From positions 33,526,102-33,590,101 of the forward strand of contig OZ022261.1 in the NCBI GenBank assembly GCA_963978905.1: a stretch of DNA of 64,000 nt, in the 5' to 3' direction. The position numbers and the translations under genes were made by a program. The notes beneath the pieces are model-generated. The model searched no databases and was not told where the DNA came from. It saw only the letters and a program-made list of their open reading frames with translations. This document shows, in pieces, positions 33,930-47,399 of the stretch (position 1 is the first letter of the stretch; every line of letters starts with the position of its first letter). Source of the stretch: Trichostrongylus colubriformis. Taxonomy: Eukaryota; Nematoda; Chromadorea; Rhabditida; Trichostrongylidae.

Positions 33930-34965
33930 CTGATCGGTAAGAGTAGCTGTAGTAAGTTTGTAGCTTAGTGGCACAGCTAAAAAGCAATTTTGAAAGTATC
34001 GAGAATCAAGAGTAAAAAACACCACAGCTGGTCTGAACAAGGGAGGGAAACCGTACAAGACTTGAAAAACAGTCTCTCAAGACGAATTAGTTTGTTGAGA
34101 TTGCTGAAGACAAACGATTTGAACTGCTGACCGTACTACAGACAGTCCAGTCATTGTTCATATTTATGGACGTCTTCGCTCATCATTCTACCCATTATAA
34201 GACTAACCATGATTAATCAACTGGTCACCTATAGGATACACGATAGTTCAAAACGGACCTCCAGCTAACCTTTTATCGGGAAACTACTGGAATGAATAGT
34301 GCAACTCTAAGGCCATCTTCAGACTGCGCTTTTTGCGATTTTGCAGCTCAGCGATTTCGCGGCGTCGCACTTTAGCGCGCAATACCACGACCTTGAGATT
34401 ATGCAATGCCGTAACTTTGCGTGCGGAGCCGCGATATCGCAAAACCGCAAAGTCTAACGGCGGCCTAATCATTGCTTCAGAATGGGTAGCAGGTCATGGC
34501 AAACTACCTGTCGCGGAAGCAGCTTTAATCAAGAAGTGACCTTTATGTCAAGAGGGAATACTAAAAATGAGGATTTACCCTCCTAAACTTATAAACAGTA
34601 GGTGAAGGGAAAAACTATAATATGGGAAAAGAAAACAGCGTTAGGGCCAGAAAAACCTAAAAAAAGAATTGTGCACGAAGATTTCATGGTTCTAAATAAT
34701 CTCAAAATCGCTACTCTAGACAAAGTATCTGAATGGAAATACAAAGCAAAACGTTAAAGGTTAAAAAACCCATTGATTTAATGCAGAAATCAAAATGTGA
34801 ATGAACAGCAACTCGTTTGAGTTTCCGCCAAACAACCCTCTAGGTGCTGTTGGTGAGGAGGAACGCCCTTTGCAGTTTCGCGCCCAATGTTGATTCACTT
34901 CGGGCACTGCGTCGCTGACCGGGTGACCGCCGCCCGTGTGCCCAGAGCCCCACCCATGATACCCA
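33930..34965. other. No gene seen
   Basis: Intergenic. A local imperfect palindrome at 34310-34470 (GCGATTTTGCAGCTCAGCGA with its complement) suggests another small MITE. Confidence 0.35.
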
Positions 34966-34970
34966 CGTGG

Positions 34971-35083
34971 ACGAAACTTTGAGAGGATGTATCTTTGCAG
35001 AATTACGATTTTTCTTTGCCCTAGCCTCTGTAGGACGCCCGTAGTGAACACACTCAACATGAATACATGGGATAAGAAACATT
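34971..35083. mobile_element. R1, single arm
   Basis: AGGATGTATCTTTGCAGAATTACG through GAATACATGGGATAAGAAAC resembles one R1 half in inverted orientation. It is the most diverged R1 piece here. Confidence 0.4.
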
Positions 35084-35089
35084 TAAGAT

Positions 35090-38000
35090 TTCAATAGACG
35101 TATTTTATTTATTATTCTTTTCAGTAATGAATGAAAGATGGCTGTCACAATAATTCAGACTCAATCCCATATTCTGTAGCCAAAAACGCAGAAAAAGTGA
35201 GGATGAGCACTACGGAAAACAGAGGAAGCAAGATGTCAAGGCACCCTTTGAGACCTATTTGTCAATTAAACAGGAAGTAAGTAATATGGAGCACGACTTG
35301 ATGTAGTTTGTTTGCTTCTGAAATTCCTCAGTCTCTCAGCCGACACTAAAACGAAATAAACAAGACTTTGAAAAACAGCCACACACAAGAGAAAACCTTT
35401 AGAAAGGGGTTCTGAAAAACAAGCACTCAAGTTCACCCTGCATCAGCGAACATGTGAAGGATTTCCGTTTCGTATTCTTCCGGTGAACATGTTCAGAAGG
35501 ATTTTCTGTAAGTTGGCGAAAGCCTTATGTGAGCGTTTTGGTACAAAACGTTTTGGCGTTTTGGCGCCAGGTAAAAAAAAAACTGAAACCGTCTGGAGGT
35601 ATCGGTATACTGATAGTACGAAAAACGATGATGCTTCAGTGATGATCAGCTCCTCGTGAGCAGGTCAAGCACTGGAATTCCATTCAGCAGCGAAACGACA
35701 CCGGGATGCGATTTTTGGCATTCACATTGAGTTGCTGGACTCACACAGTAAAAATGACAATTAATTATTTTCCCAGACTATGTTAGTACTAGTTAAACTA
35801 CATAGGGACTAGACACACGTCACTAGCCCCTGCTCCTCCTCCAGACCGCTTGTCTGGCAGGGTTACACTGGAAAGATGTTCAGCACATCATTGCCACATG
35901 AGAGCATATCATACTTTCAGGACCTATTGGTGAAATTGTTCACGATCAGGGATGCGGCCTGATTTTTGTGGGCGACGTTGCGTATGTACTAACCATATTT
36001 TCCTGGCAACTTTGGGATAAAATTCTATATCCAGTCCACAATTGTTAGATTAGCTCTTAATACTGAGTACACTTATCAGACAGTTCAAAAAAAACAAATT
36101 GTGAGCAGTGAAAGGTTCGCAAAAAAGATCGTTCAGTTATTCGAAGCACATCGGCCTCCATGAATAATGGTAATGGAAGCGAAGCGCATAAGAGGGTGGG
36201 GGCTGGAATACGGCTGATGAATACTCGTTTATGACTTTGGAGAACAGCGAGAAGACAAAACTGGATATTAAGATTCGGAATAAGAGCCCCGTCGCTCCCA
36301 CAAAAAAAGCTGTAAAGGACTGAGTCATTCGGAGGTGGCGTCAGAGGAGCAGATGCGACGCCGTGAAGTTTCAACGGGAGCCGTCCACGGTGAAGGAAAG
36401 GAACCTTATCTCTTAAAAGCCACAAAATGTCAAAATTAGGGTGGGGCCAATTTGGATCACACCCGCGTCATTCAGAACGTGCTTCAGATCAGTCGACGTA
36501 CTCATGTTTACGCTACAACGACGCATCGTCATCACTAATTGCCTTGCAAACCACCAGGGGCGTATTTTAGAAAACAAAATAGAATATCGATAGGTTTGTG
36601 GGGTTTTCTAAAGGCACCGAAGGAGGGGGGGGGGGTGGAATGGGAAAAAAGGAAAGCGTATCTGAAAAATTGCAACGTAATGAAGAGGCTATTTTGGAGA
36701 GATAATGTATAGCAGATCTCGAATTGAAGAGCGGGCCTTTGTGGCACTATTCCGATCTTGGCGCCCTTCACCTCGAACTACGCGCTTCAGTGGCCGAGTT
36801 TGACGGGAAAAGGAATTGCTCAGGCCCACGCCACTGCGTTTGACGTCGCGTAGGGGGAATTCATGGAAGTATTGGAAATATGGAACATGGGTGCCCGAAA
36901 TCAGTGAACAAGCCAATGAAACGATGAAAGGTGGAACAAGCAAAAAAATAAAAGAAAAGAAAAAGTTTCCATAAAAAAAATCCGTATTGAAAGACACACC
37001 TAAAGTACATATTCGATGTTTTAGCACAATGCTAAGGCGTCGTATATGTAATTGCGGTAAAACAAAACCGTGCCAAGAGCAAGTACATATTAACTTAAGT
37101 CAAAATATCCTCCTGCGGTGGTTTTGAATTTCCGGTCAATATGTGGAACACTTGCTGATTATGAATTGCATAATGAACGGAAGTGTCAGGAAAAAGTTAA
37201 CTAGCTAGTTGCGAGAGCGTATTCTCTTCCAGTGCAGAGGTTTTTGTCTTGTGGCAGGCAATTTGATGAAAGTACTGAGTGGATTTTAACGAAGAGCGCT
37301 GGAGAATGGATATGTGGATGAGGAACAGAGAAGCATTGATGCAGAACGTGGGGTATTTCAGAAAAGTTGGGTTGCAATGTACTAATGAAATGGCAAGTGC
37401 ATGTGAGAAAAACACAGACACCTCATCCTGAAATGATGATGACATGTGCCCATATGAGGGGATGAGGAGACAAGGCAAACAGATTAGAAAGGCGAATGGC
37501 TTAATGATGAGGAATGACCTTTTTCTTACGTAGAGTACCACTACGTCGTGTGGTTTTTTGTTGGAGTAGACTGCACTTGACTGCCTCTCTGGCGGCTGGC
37601 ATTGCTGAGCGCTTTGAAACCCGTCAGCGGGTAGCCGAAATGTATGCGAGATGGCCTCTCCTCTATTCCCTCTTCACTCGACTTCACCACACACGCGACC
37701 GGGCTCGCTAACGGCTGTGTCTGAAAATCATCATCATTGTTGGGGCAAAGTGAGTCAATGGGTAAAGTCCGATGAGCGGCACAAAATAGGCATTGACCAC
37801 TGACATCACACATTCATTCACTGGCCCTTTCCAAAAAAAGATAAAAGACACTTGGAGGAATTGGATACAAGATCAAATGAGGAGTAGAGAAGTGTATTGT
37901 GTAAAAGAATCACCTAAGAAATCATTAAATACACGAAAAATTAGGACAAACTTTGCTTAAAAACAATAAAGTTTCGAAAGTTGAAAGCCATCATCGTTCC

Positions 38001-38336
38001 ATTTGGCTCCCGAAGCAGTTTCATTTATTGATTCTGTTGAAAACTTCGTTTGTTGCCGGAAGGCACCAAGATGATGTCGTTGAAAAATTACTCATGCAGC
38101 AAGGCTTGTACAAAATATAACCACAAATCCTCGGGCAATGTTCAGGAAGCATAAATCAGTCCAGCGCTGATGTGAACGTACAGTATCCACCCTCATTGTT
38201 CGAAAAATGAAAAAAAAACCGTGTTTCCACAATTTCTTTCGCTTTATCGCCTTATCTTGATTTCCGCTTACAATTTTACAAGGAAGTTGATACTAATACC
38301 ATGGCGAGCACTATCACGACGTGACTCGGAAAACTG
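35090..38336. other. No supported gene in 3.2 kb
   Basis: Several 60-120-codon frames on the minus strand (36057-36425, 36689-37027, 37197-37541) lack recognisable motifs or paired splice sites. 36626-36640 is a G run. A small repeat (36755-36860) matches 8427-8520. Confidence 0.35.
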
Positions 38337-38876
38337 TTAGGTTGTTCGGAAAGAAATGCGCGTTGAATTTGTCATTTCATTTCACTCCCACTATAGAAGG
38401 TTTTGTAAATTAGTTTGGTCAATTAAAAAGAGATTTCTATTGCGCATTTTTCGAAATATTTTTGTCTATGTCTACTTTGTTTTTTCGAAGAAAAAACTCA
38501 AAAAGAATTTTTCAGTTTTTTTTCTTCAAAATTTTGAAAAAAAAACTTCAAAAAAAGCAAGATCCAATGCGATAAGCGATAAATATTTGTCGCAGCGCGT
38601 AATAATGTTTGCGGATGGATCCGGCCTAATAAAGTGTCGAGCAAAGTTCCGGCGTTTTAAAAACGGTAATGAAAGCTTGGAGGACGAAGGACATGGAAGT
38701 CGGCCTCAAGTCGTTGAAACTTTTTTTCTTTAAAAAACAAAGTAGACATAGACAAAGATATATGAGAAGATGCACAAAAAAATCTCTTTTTAACAGATAA
38801 AACTGTTTAAAGAATCTTCTATAGTAGGAGAGAAAAATGGACAAATTCAATGCGCATTTCTTTCCGAACAACCTAA
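38337..38876. mobile_element. Mariner-like element with long inverted repeats
   Basis: TTAGGTTGTTCGGAAAGAAA at 38337 is mirrored by TTTCTTTCCGAACAACCTAA at 38857-38876. Pairing continues inward for about 150 bp (CACTATAGAAGGTTTTGTAA against its complement). The centre, plus strand about 38600-38710, encodes a remnant of the mariner N-terminal domain (AKFRRFKNGNESLEDEGHGS). The catalytic domain is gone, so it is non-autonomous. Confidence 0.8.
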
Positions 38877-38889
38877 TACATAGGAAATC

Positions 38890-39835
38890 TGCACGAAACG
38901 AAATAGTTTTCTTGAGTCACTTTTCAATGAGACTCAATTTATCACGCTATTTTTAGCCTAAAGCATAACGGATGTTGTTGCTATGAAGTATTTATATGGA
39001 TGTCTCACCGTCCGCGGCTTCACGAAAATAAATAATTCTGAGCATCATGAATCAATTCACCACATACACAAATGGTAATGGAAGAGAGTAAACTGAATAA
39101 AACTGAGTGAACTCTGGAACTCTGGTGAAATTGGGAAATTAAAAGCCATTGTGAATTCTTTCAAAGCGAGCATTATCCGAAAATTTGCAACATTTACATG
39201 TACGTTTGTCCTGAAAAAATGTGTGAAATTTTTGAAATATGAAAACGTGAAAAGAGCAGTCCTGTGGACCTTGCACGAATATTGCATTTCAAAATTAAGA
39301 AGCCATCACATGGACCTTTCTCGCATCTCGGGGCAGATTTCCGGATCCGTCTTGAGGCTCCGAATCGAAATATATACCGATATACCGAAACAAAAGTGGA
39401 AAGAATGCAGTAAAGTTTTTTCAAGGAATAGATCAGTACAATGAGTTCCATTGGTAAAAGAAAGGTCTCAGAGAGCAAAAAATAGAGCAGTAAGAACTTA
39501 TATCACAAATTTATATTCATTTTTGTGATTCTAAAATATGTATGTGAGCTGAAGAGAAGTCGACGAGGGAGAAAATCATCAGATGCGCTGCTATACGAAA
39601 TTTCGAGATGACGTTTATGGAGAAAAACCTTAACGAAGTATGCCTCACAATTCTCGTTGAATTTTTTGATGCGCAGCCGAGCAGAAGCAACCAGAATTTC
39701 TCGAAAGCAGGAATGTCTTCTAAAATAATAGACAAGAGGATGTCATGCCTATGGCTTTGTGAAAAGGCTTCTAAATATATCCCGCGGTAGGACCAACCAA
39801 AAGTCACTTATTCTCGTAACTGGACTCCTGCTGAT
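38890..39835. other. No supported gene
   Basis: Plus frame 39151-39444 (with KYENVKRAVLWTLHEYC) and minus frame 39517-39807 are open but unrecognised and lack splice context. Confidence 0.3.
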
Positions 39836-39840
39836 TGTCC

Positions 39841-40306
39841 TTAAAGACACCAGAAGGAGGTAATTTTGGCCTACGGTAGAACAGACGTAGTGTGGACGAA
39901 TTCAAGTGGCCGCCATTGCACAAACTCCCCAATTTGACGCCGTGGCATGGTGCCAAGAGAAGATGTTTCTTTTATAAATTTGTTTTTTCCTTTTACTTTT
40001 TCCTTTATTCTTTCTCACACTATTTCTAGATGTACTTACATGAATGCTAATGCAGTTGGGAATGGCCACTCCACTGCGCTGGGAGTCAGGTGCTACAACT
40101 AATGTTGGACCGCGACCCGTCTCCTACAGCGGGCAACTCGGAAAGTCAGTGCGATAGTGCGAATGAGGCGCGAATACACACCGCAGCGATGCACTTTTGA
40201 ATTCGGGTTTTTTCACCGATTATCGTTTCTAACCTTCTGCGTTCGTTACAAAATGCTCATTTCTTTGTATTTTTCTCGTGTTTCGGACCCCTTCCGGTTC
40301 CTTTAA
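39841..40306. mobile_element. R4 repeat, conserved subfamily, inverted
   Basis: TTAAAGACACCAGAAGGAGG to CCTTCCGGTTCCTTTAA. Inverted relative to 28470-28936 and 61044-61505 and close to both by eye. Confidence 0.75.
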
Positions 40307-40309
40307 GAT

Positions 40310-41780
40310 TGTTCGTCAAAACCGTCGAAACAAAGCGACAACCCTTCTTAGGGAGTAAACCGACAAATAATGATATATCTTCATGTAATTCGGGGTTTTT
40401 GAAGAAATTTGAAAAGTATGGCACCCCTTTTGTAACATGAATCGGTGCTTTTGTTGTGCATTACATAGTAGTTCAGCAAAGGCAACAACCACTGAGTACG
40501 TACCGCGAAGTGGGATCACCAGGTACTACGAGATGAAAATCAACAATGGACCTTTATTGGTATTGCTCTTCATGGAGACTTCGCAATTCCGAGGAAGAAA
40601 TGTAGAATTTCAAAACAAAGTGTGGTTCACAAGTTCGAGTAAATCTGAAGCGTAAAATAAATGAAGCCTAAAAACTAAAAATCACTAATATCGCTTAATC
40701 GATCACCATTGATTTACTCACCACCTCTTAGTAGCTCGTCGACCTACTCCAAGGGCGAGTGTTTCCCCGCCCTCGCAGTAACTCGCTCAGCGTATGCGAG
40801 GCAACGTGAATAGCAGCGCGGCAAGAACGAAATTGAGGTCCAAGGCGGGTCAACTCTTTGGAATTCGAATGTTCCTTCACAGGGAACATTTCTTCATAGA
40901 CTACATTTCCCCCTTTCCCCTAGCGTTGCCTTCCTTATGGGCTCATGCCCGTTCTCTCCTAGCAGAGGGAGTCAACCCAGTTGGGCCAAACCATGCCATT
41001 AATATTAGTGTCAGGTTGAAATCTGATTGAGTGGCAGTTCAAAGTCTATTTCAAGAAACCGAGAAATCAGGCGGAACCACAGTGACTAAACTCGCACCCC
41101 AGCATAAGAACTAAGACTGACAAAACGAATTTACGATTACGCTTGTTCGTGGTGAATGAGTCATCTACGGAATCGAAACTACGTGCTTAGGAAAACGAAA
41201 CCTGAGTCAAGAAAAGAACCAATCACAATCGATCTTGAAAAAAAATAAGCGTTTCTTTTTATACGCTTACACGGTCGTACTCCGTGTAAAGACGGAGTCA
41301 GTTGGAAAAATTACCAGAAGGGCCGACCAGAAAGGGAAAACAACAACAAGTGAAATGCCAAACATCGATTTCAGACTGAAAGCAGAGCCTGAAACAGCTC
41401 ATCCAGCATGTATACATGTATATTCAATTTACACAGCATTCACATCAATTAGCCTTTTCATTCTCTGAGAAGCAACAGAAGTAATAAGATGTGCATTCAA
41501 TTTTACTTTTCCATCAAATTTTTTGACAAGACTAGAAAGGACTAAAATCATTATCGAATGTTGTTGATTACAACTGGCGAGGTTTACTAAAACGTACGCA
41601 TGCCACAACGTTTTGCGGTTGGTTAGATATTCACTGACCAATGTCCTTGGCTACGATAAGATCAAATATGTTAATGACAAAGTGGCACAAGTGTGACCCA
41701 TCCTTTAATGTACGGAGGTTTATGGTAATGCTCTAATTCCTTGTAATCCATTCAAGGAACGATCACGAGTTTGGTCATGG
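40310..41780. other. No supported gene
   Basis: 40740-40810 has an R4-like CGCCCTCGCAGTAACTCGCTC fragment. Remaining short frames are unsupported. Confidence 0.35.
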
Positions 41781-41789
41781 GCTGTATAT

Positions 41790-41870
41790 CGTTATGTCAG
41801 GATTTCGCACTGCGGCGTCGCACTCACGGCGCCATTAGCGCGAGTTGCCGGTTGGGATTCCACTCAGGAC
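41790..41870. repeat. R6-type half element
   Basis: TATGTCAGGATTTCGCACTGCGG matches the R6 end. The rest pairs with the fragment at 54186-54302. Confidence 0.4.
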
Positions 41871-41879
41871 GCAATGAGC

Positions 41880-42035
41880 TGACACTGTGGGCGGGTGTGT
41901 CAGGACCCGAACAGGTCACCGCGCCATGCGAACTGCGTAGCCGCGCGCGTCAAGAGCCCTCCTGGGGCGTGCTGTGAATTGAGCCCGTGACCTGACCTAG
42001 TTGGACAGTCCTGACGGACACCCAGCCCATCGCGA
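41880..42035. mobile_element. R7 repeat with paired ends
   Basis: GGGCGGGTGTGTCAGGACCC at the left and CAGTCCTGACGGACACCC at the right are inverted copies. The GTGACCTGACCTAGTTGGAC block is inside. Confidence 0.55.
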
Positions 42036-42039
42036 GTAT

Positions 42040-43375
42040 GTGATTATTGATCTCGAACGGTTCAAGTTCTCGACTGAGAGTCTTGCTCACACGCTGAAAC
42101 ATGAGAGGGAATTTCTCCATATGCCCTGTATTATGCCATTATGTAAAACAGTAAGAATTCAATGATTATTGCTCGTCAACTTTAAGAGAGGCTACATACA
42201 TAGATTACACTACCAAAAAACTTATTTAATTTAACCTTTTTTGAACTCTTGCTATTCAATCACTCAGTTCCCTCGGAATTTGTAAACTTGATGAAGGTCC
42301 AGAGACTCTTTGGCCCCTTGATAAATTCGACCGCAGGGACTTCAAAGTTGACGATACATTTCACGCACGACTGTGATGTTTTCAAATTCAGCCATTCCAA
42401 GCATCGAAGACTATTCAAATAAGGGAAAGTTCAAACGCCTTAGCCAAATATACGAAGGAAGTCTCGAAGCAAGGGAGCTCTACTCGATTTCCTCACGAAA
42501 TACCTGATGGGTCACAACATGTATATAATTTATTTATACCAGCGCTAGGAGAAGGTACAAAACGCATCAGGTGCTAGGCTTAATTTCATTTAAAAATTCA
42601 TCTATCATACTCTATATGAATAAAAAAGTTCATAATGTAAATTTAAATTTAGAAATTCATCTATACAAAAAACCTTGATTGGCAAGTGTCGGTGTTGCTG
42701 AAAGCTATCACACTCGACAGTTTCGATATTTATGAGCTATCCTCCAGCTTTCGCCCATGTTTAGTGAATTGTTCTCTTCAATAATGCGCTGCCGAAGAGG
42801 ACTCAACATTGCTTTTCCAAAATTTAGTTGTATTATTTGACGTGGGGATAAAATCTACCGAAACTCATCAAATTACTGCGAGAGCTTACATAGATCAAGC
42901 GCCGTCGTACCTAAACTATGAATAATTGGTTTGAAAAGTAATGGTTCAAAAATGATGGTTCAGGTGTTAATGACGACAGTGCCAGGGCCAGGTAAAAAAT
43001 CTGAACCAGTTAACTGCAAGCGTTGCTGGATGTAAGCTTAGAAATGAGGCAAAAGTTACCAGAATATGTAGTGTTACAAATATCTGCATAAATTGAAAAG
43101 ATCCAGAAGAGAAAGGAGGTTGCTACAGTAATTATCCCAACCTCAACTATAGTTGATGTACTTGCAGGAGCAACAAAGAATGCTCTGTGATGTATTGAGA
43201 CTGATGATCACGTGCGGATCCATTAAAATTCATTGACGCAAGATTTTGGGCTGTTCCATGAGAAGCGTCAAAACCAAAGTCAAAATTTAACCATCGTGGC
43301 CTCCACTTTGTGCTTTGCATTTAGGAGGATCAGGAAGGGGAGGATACTGCTGGCGTCTGGAAACACCAGTGAATA
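42040..43375. other. AT-rich, no gene seen
   Basis: No splice-supported open segment or repeat recognised. Confidence 0.4.
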
Positions 43376-43380
43376 ATTTA

Positions 43381-43794
43381 AAGACACTATTAGGGGTGAG
43401 GGAAAACTGAGATCTGGGAGCAGATGTTCTGTGAAACGATCCTTCTACTTCAGAAGAGGTCATATATGGCGGAAATCGCGTTAAAAAACGCGGCTCGGGG
43501 TCTTATGAGGACCCCGCAGCACGGCATGTCGTTATGCGGTTATGCGGCCGGGGGAGTCGCCGTGGAGGGGCGGGACAGCAATCGCGGCTGGCTGGTTCAG
43601 ACTCTGGCCTGTCTTCAGCCCACTCCGGCTACAGACGCAGAGGACGAGATAGGGAAGGCGGGTTTTCGGACTCCTATTTCTCGGTTTTCTCGCCGTTTTA
43701 TGTCGTTCTTTCTCTACTGTTATGTTGCTGAGCATCTCTACTTTCATAATCTCCACAGTTGCCAAATTTACCCTTATCGGTGTCTTTAAAAGGG
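43381..43794. mobile_element. R4 repeat
   Basis: Starts AAAGACACTATTAGGGGTGA, has CAGAAGAGGT and GGGCGGGACAGC blocks and ends CCCTTATCGGTGTCTTTAAA. Confidence 0.65.
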
Positions 43795-44171
43795 AAATGA
43801 GTACGAAAAAATAAACAGCAGTTACCAACGAGTGCAAATCCATTCATCCGCATAAAAGCGTTCGGCAGCAAGTTGCAAGGACGGCACATGCTGCCGAAGA
43901 ACGCGACATGTTACAGCAACCGTCAAGAAAACACCCTACCAACTCGGATGTGATTTCTTGCTCCTACTGGTGTGATCAACGGGCACATTGCTTCCCAAAA
44001 ACCACGCACACAGAACGCTGATGACAGACCGACGATGGCACAGTACATCTGCGACGGTGGCACAAATATGTCACAAAGATGGTAAAAGCTCGCATAAAGT
44101 ATTAAAATGATTCGGTGGAATAGATTGTACAAGCTTTTCACTATAATACTTTGAATATAATCAAGCTTAAA

Positions 44172-44610
44172 GGTATTGTCCACGAAAAAGTAGGTTTCTT
44201 TATTACCATATATTTCCGATGTATTCGCCTAATAATGGCCGCATGCAGAGTTTTACGAAAAAAAGTGAAAATTCGGCTGAGATGCAGCTCCCCGAACTCC
44301 CGGCCGGGTGGGCGGGCCTCGCAATGAGAGCCCCATCCCGACGTCCGCCGCGGTTGGGAACCGAGAAACGAGAGGCTGGGTACTTGACCAGAGGCCCCGC
44401 CCACCCGACCGAGGCTGTGGTGCTGTAATACATGGGTAAAAGAAAAACTCATTTTTTTTTGTGGGAGATTCCTTTAGATTCAATACCTAATATCGGGCCG
44501 GATTCACATTTATCGCGTGAAACTTTGCATGCGGCACACATTAGGCAAATACAACCTCAATACATGGGTAAAAGAAAAACTCATTTTTTTTGTGGAAGAT
44601 TCCTTTAGAT
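44172..44610. mobile_element. R1 MITE plus a duplicated right arm
   Basis: A shortened R1 (44172-44477) is followed directly by a second right-hand arm (about 44495-44610). AAAAACTCATTTTTTTTGTGG...GATTCCTTTAGATTC occurs twice in tandem. Confidence 0.65.
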
Positions 44611-44619
44611 TCAGTACCT

Positions 44620-46730
44620 AATAGCTCCACACAGAACTTCCTTATGAGGGGAAAGCACACCTGTTTTCTGTGATTCATTCTCGCAGCATTCAAAGCGTCA
44701 TGCAAACGAATCATAATTTAGCTTATGGAAGACCTATAATGACATGTAGAAGTGGGGAGCCACATTGCCTCGAGATGCCCAATGCACTAAAAATACTGTA
44801 AACATTCCCTTCAACGTCAATATGTACGTACCAGGGTAAAGCTAAGAGACGGTGAGTTCAAAACATCATTCCCTGTGACCCGAGAAATTTCACAGTGAAA
44901 TACCACATTTTTCTCGAAGGGTGACGAACGTTAGGATTGGCTTCAAAAGAGCGTAGAAACCTCATTCGGGACTCATGGACTGGGAGGAATGTGGGTGTCT
45001 GAATACTAGTTATGCCAAACAATTCCATTCAAGGTAATTCGCAGTCCAGAAGACACTGTTGCACGACCCTAACCCAAACTCGGGAAGAATGGATTAAGAT
45101 CAGTGAGAGGTCGGGAAAGTACACAGGAAAAAGCAACTGCCATCGACCTACTGACGTCCATCCTTTGATGCGTGCAGTAGTATGCGCCAGCCAACTGGTA
45201 ATTTTTAATCGATATTCCATGCGTTCAACACGTGCCTAATAATATATATTGTGACAACCTAATATCGATTGATGGTATTTAAGACCTTTCACGATAAATC
45301 ATTCGGGCTGAAATCTGTCAAGACGAAGCACAGCACAGGTTCGAATCATCTGTAAGCCTTGGGCGCCTTAGACTCCCCCGCATTGGAACTCAGACAAAAA
45401 CTTTATTTTTGTTCTCTTAATTACCTATAATTATGCGTATCCTGAGGTGCGCCACAAAAACATATGAAAAGAAGAACGGTTAAATAACATTAAAACACAA
45501 TCGAGCAAATCATAGAAAATCCACTGCCCGCTGCCTAGCATAGCATCGATGGCTCTAGTTGTAGAAAACTTTAGAGATGCCAAGCAATGATTCAGTTAAT
45601 GAGTCGCGTCCTAGACACGCCTGATGAAGTGAAAAGGGCGAAATCCGCAAGTGAAGGTCGCGATTGGTGGATTGTTTACCAGCACCAATCACAATCGACA
45701 CACCCCCTTATTGTTCCCCCTCCCCCTTCCACCTCTCCCGTTGTTGACCTGCATTCGTACATGTTCTAAAAAAATGTAGGGCCACATTTGACGGCATCAA
45801 TGAGCTAGCACACAAGGAAACGAGATCACTTAAAGTGCATCTGTGTATGCATCCGCGGCAATCCCATCAGCCTACTTATCCTAGTTGCTTCTTTGGACAT
45901 GTCCTTGCAGCCCACAACAAGATTTCAATAAGGAAGTACCTGCTGTTTACGAAAAATGTATTTTCACCGGAGCTCAATGTAATCCCTAGAAATATTTTGA
46001 TAAACTAGTAAGATCACGTGATGTATGAACCAGAATTCTTTCTCCGAGCCAAGGATCAAACACCAAAAGAAATAAAGCTACTTTATCTACTACATAACTT
46101 TCATTTCATACTTACGTACGAAATCGAAGACCTTACTATAGACGATCAGGTTGAGATGAAGGGCTCACATTTTTGAGGAAATTTCGAGAATTTCACCACC
46201 CTCTCGTTCACGGGCATTACTTTACTATACATACCGCAAGACGCAACAAAGAAAATGAAACTTACATGACAAGATATAGGTTCAGGTAACAACAAAAAGA
46301 GTAAAAAAGAATTGGTGATACCGGCACACTGGTCCACATTTAAATAAATCCTCACTAAAATTTTTTGCAAATATAGCACCGAATATGCCAATAATATCCA
46401 CTCTACTAGATTGCCATGCCTTGGAACAAGAGGGTGGCGTCTAAAGATTGTGATAAACTGATAAATTCATAAGATTGTGAAATGAATTTGCTGAGAAGCA
46501 TATTAAGACGATCGATATTCATGCAGTACGACAGCCACGAGTCTTATCAATACAAATCCTGCACAATATGCAGGCATGGCATTGTTCGAATGCACAAACA
46601 GACGAAAACAGCTGCGAAATCGATTTCAAGCAACGAAAATTTGGAGACACCTACGAAGAGCGTGTGTTTTTCTTGCTTCTCAATGGGAAAGGATAATGTT
46701 TCTGGGGCTGATCAATCCCTTACTGGGATG
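44620..46730. other. No supported gene in 2.1 kb
   Basis: Short frames on both strands (45012-45239 plus, 46146-46391 minus) were tested for splice joins and failed in frame or site. Confidence 0.35.
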
Positions 46731-46734
46731 CGCC

Positions 46735-46985
46735 ACACATTTAAGTTCCATTCAGAATCCCGGTCGTAGGTGAATGTGATGTGGCCTATACAATGACTTG
46801 CGGTGACCATCCAATGAACAAGTCAGCGTTTTTAACCTTCCACCCAGTCTGGCCAATTCACCTACCCCGAAGGGATGGATGGGTATTCTGGCTTGGACGG
46901 GCATTGATGAAGGATTTGATCCCCGCACCATGAGCGTGAAGGGCGCGCCACATGTCACTAACACCTCTGCCCCTTAATAAATATG
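46735..46985 (-). mobile_element. SINE-like, tRNA-derived repeat
   Basis: Inverted copy of 8626-8890: on the minus strand GGTGCGGGGATCAAATCC, then CTTCGGGGTAGGTGAATTGG and the GCGCATCCCA tail. Confidence 0.5.
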
Positions 46986-47399
46986 CATTGTAAAACCGAA
47001 TTTGATAGTTAAAGCAGTTCTAAAGGGTACAGATGTGTTCCCATTCCACCACGATCCCTTCGATCAAGGAAAATTCTGCGAACGTTCCTCAAACTTGCAT
47101 TAAAAATCTCACGCCGGACAACCTCCATTGAACGACCTTGTGTTTGTCCCTGACCGAAAAGCAGTGCGCGTGGCATGCCGATTTCAACCGGGCTAAGCGT
47201 AAAAATCACCCTTCTTGGAACGAAATAAAATGTTTTACTATTACAAACACCGTTGCATTGGAAAGTCATATTAGTACTCAGTATGAGAATTACCAAACTC
47301 GGTTGATGGAAACACACAACATGATCCTGAATTACATTTAAAACATGATTTCGCAAAAATTAAACTGTCATCGGGATTTCATGTTCCTGATGATATGAC

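Noticed and set aside
37197..37541. hAT-like C-terminal block on the plus strand (SCESVFSSSAEVF)
   Set aside because: The similarity to the hAT dimerisation motif is too short and has no supporting upstream sequence.
46146..46391. Possible minus exons with GTAAGTT and TATAG sites
   Set aside because: The only join gives a 41-nt intron and an immediate frame break.
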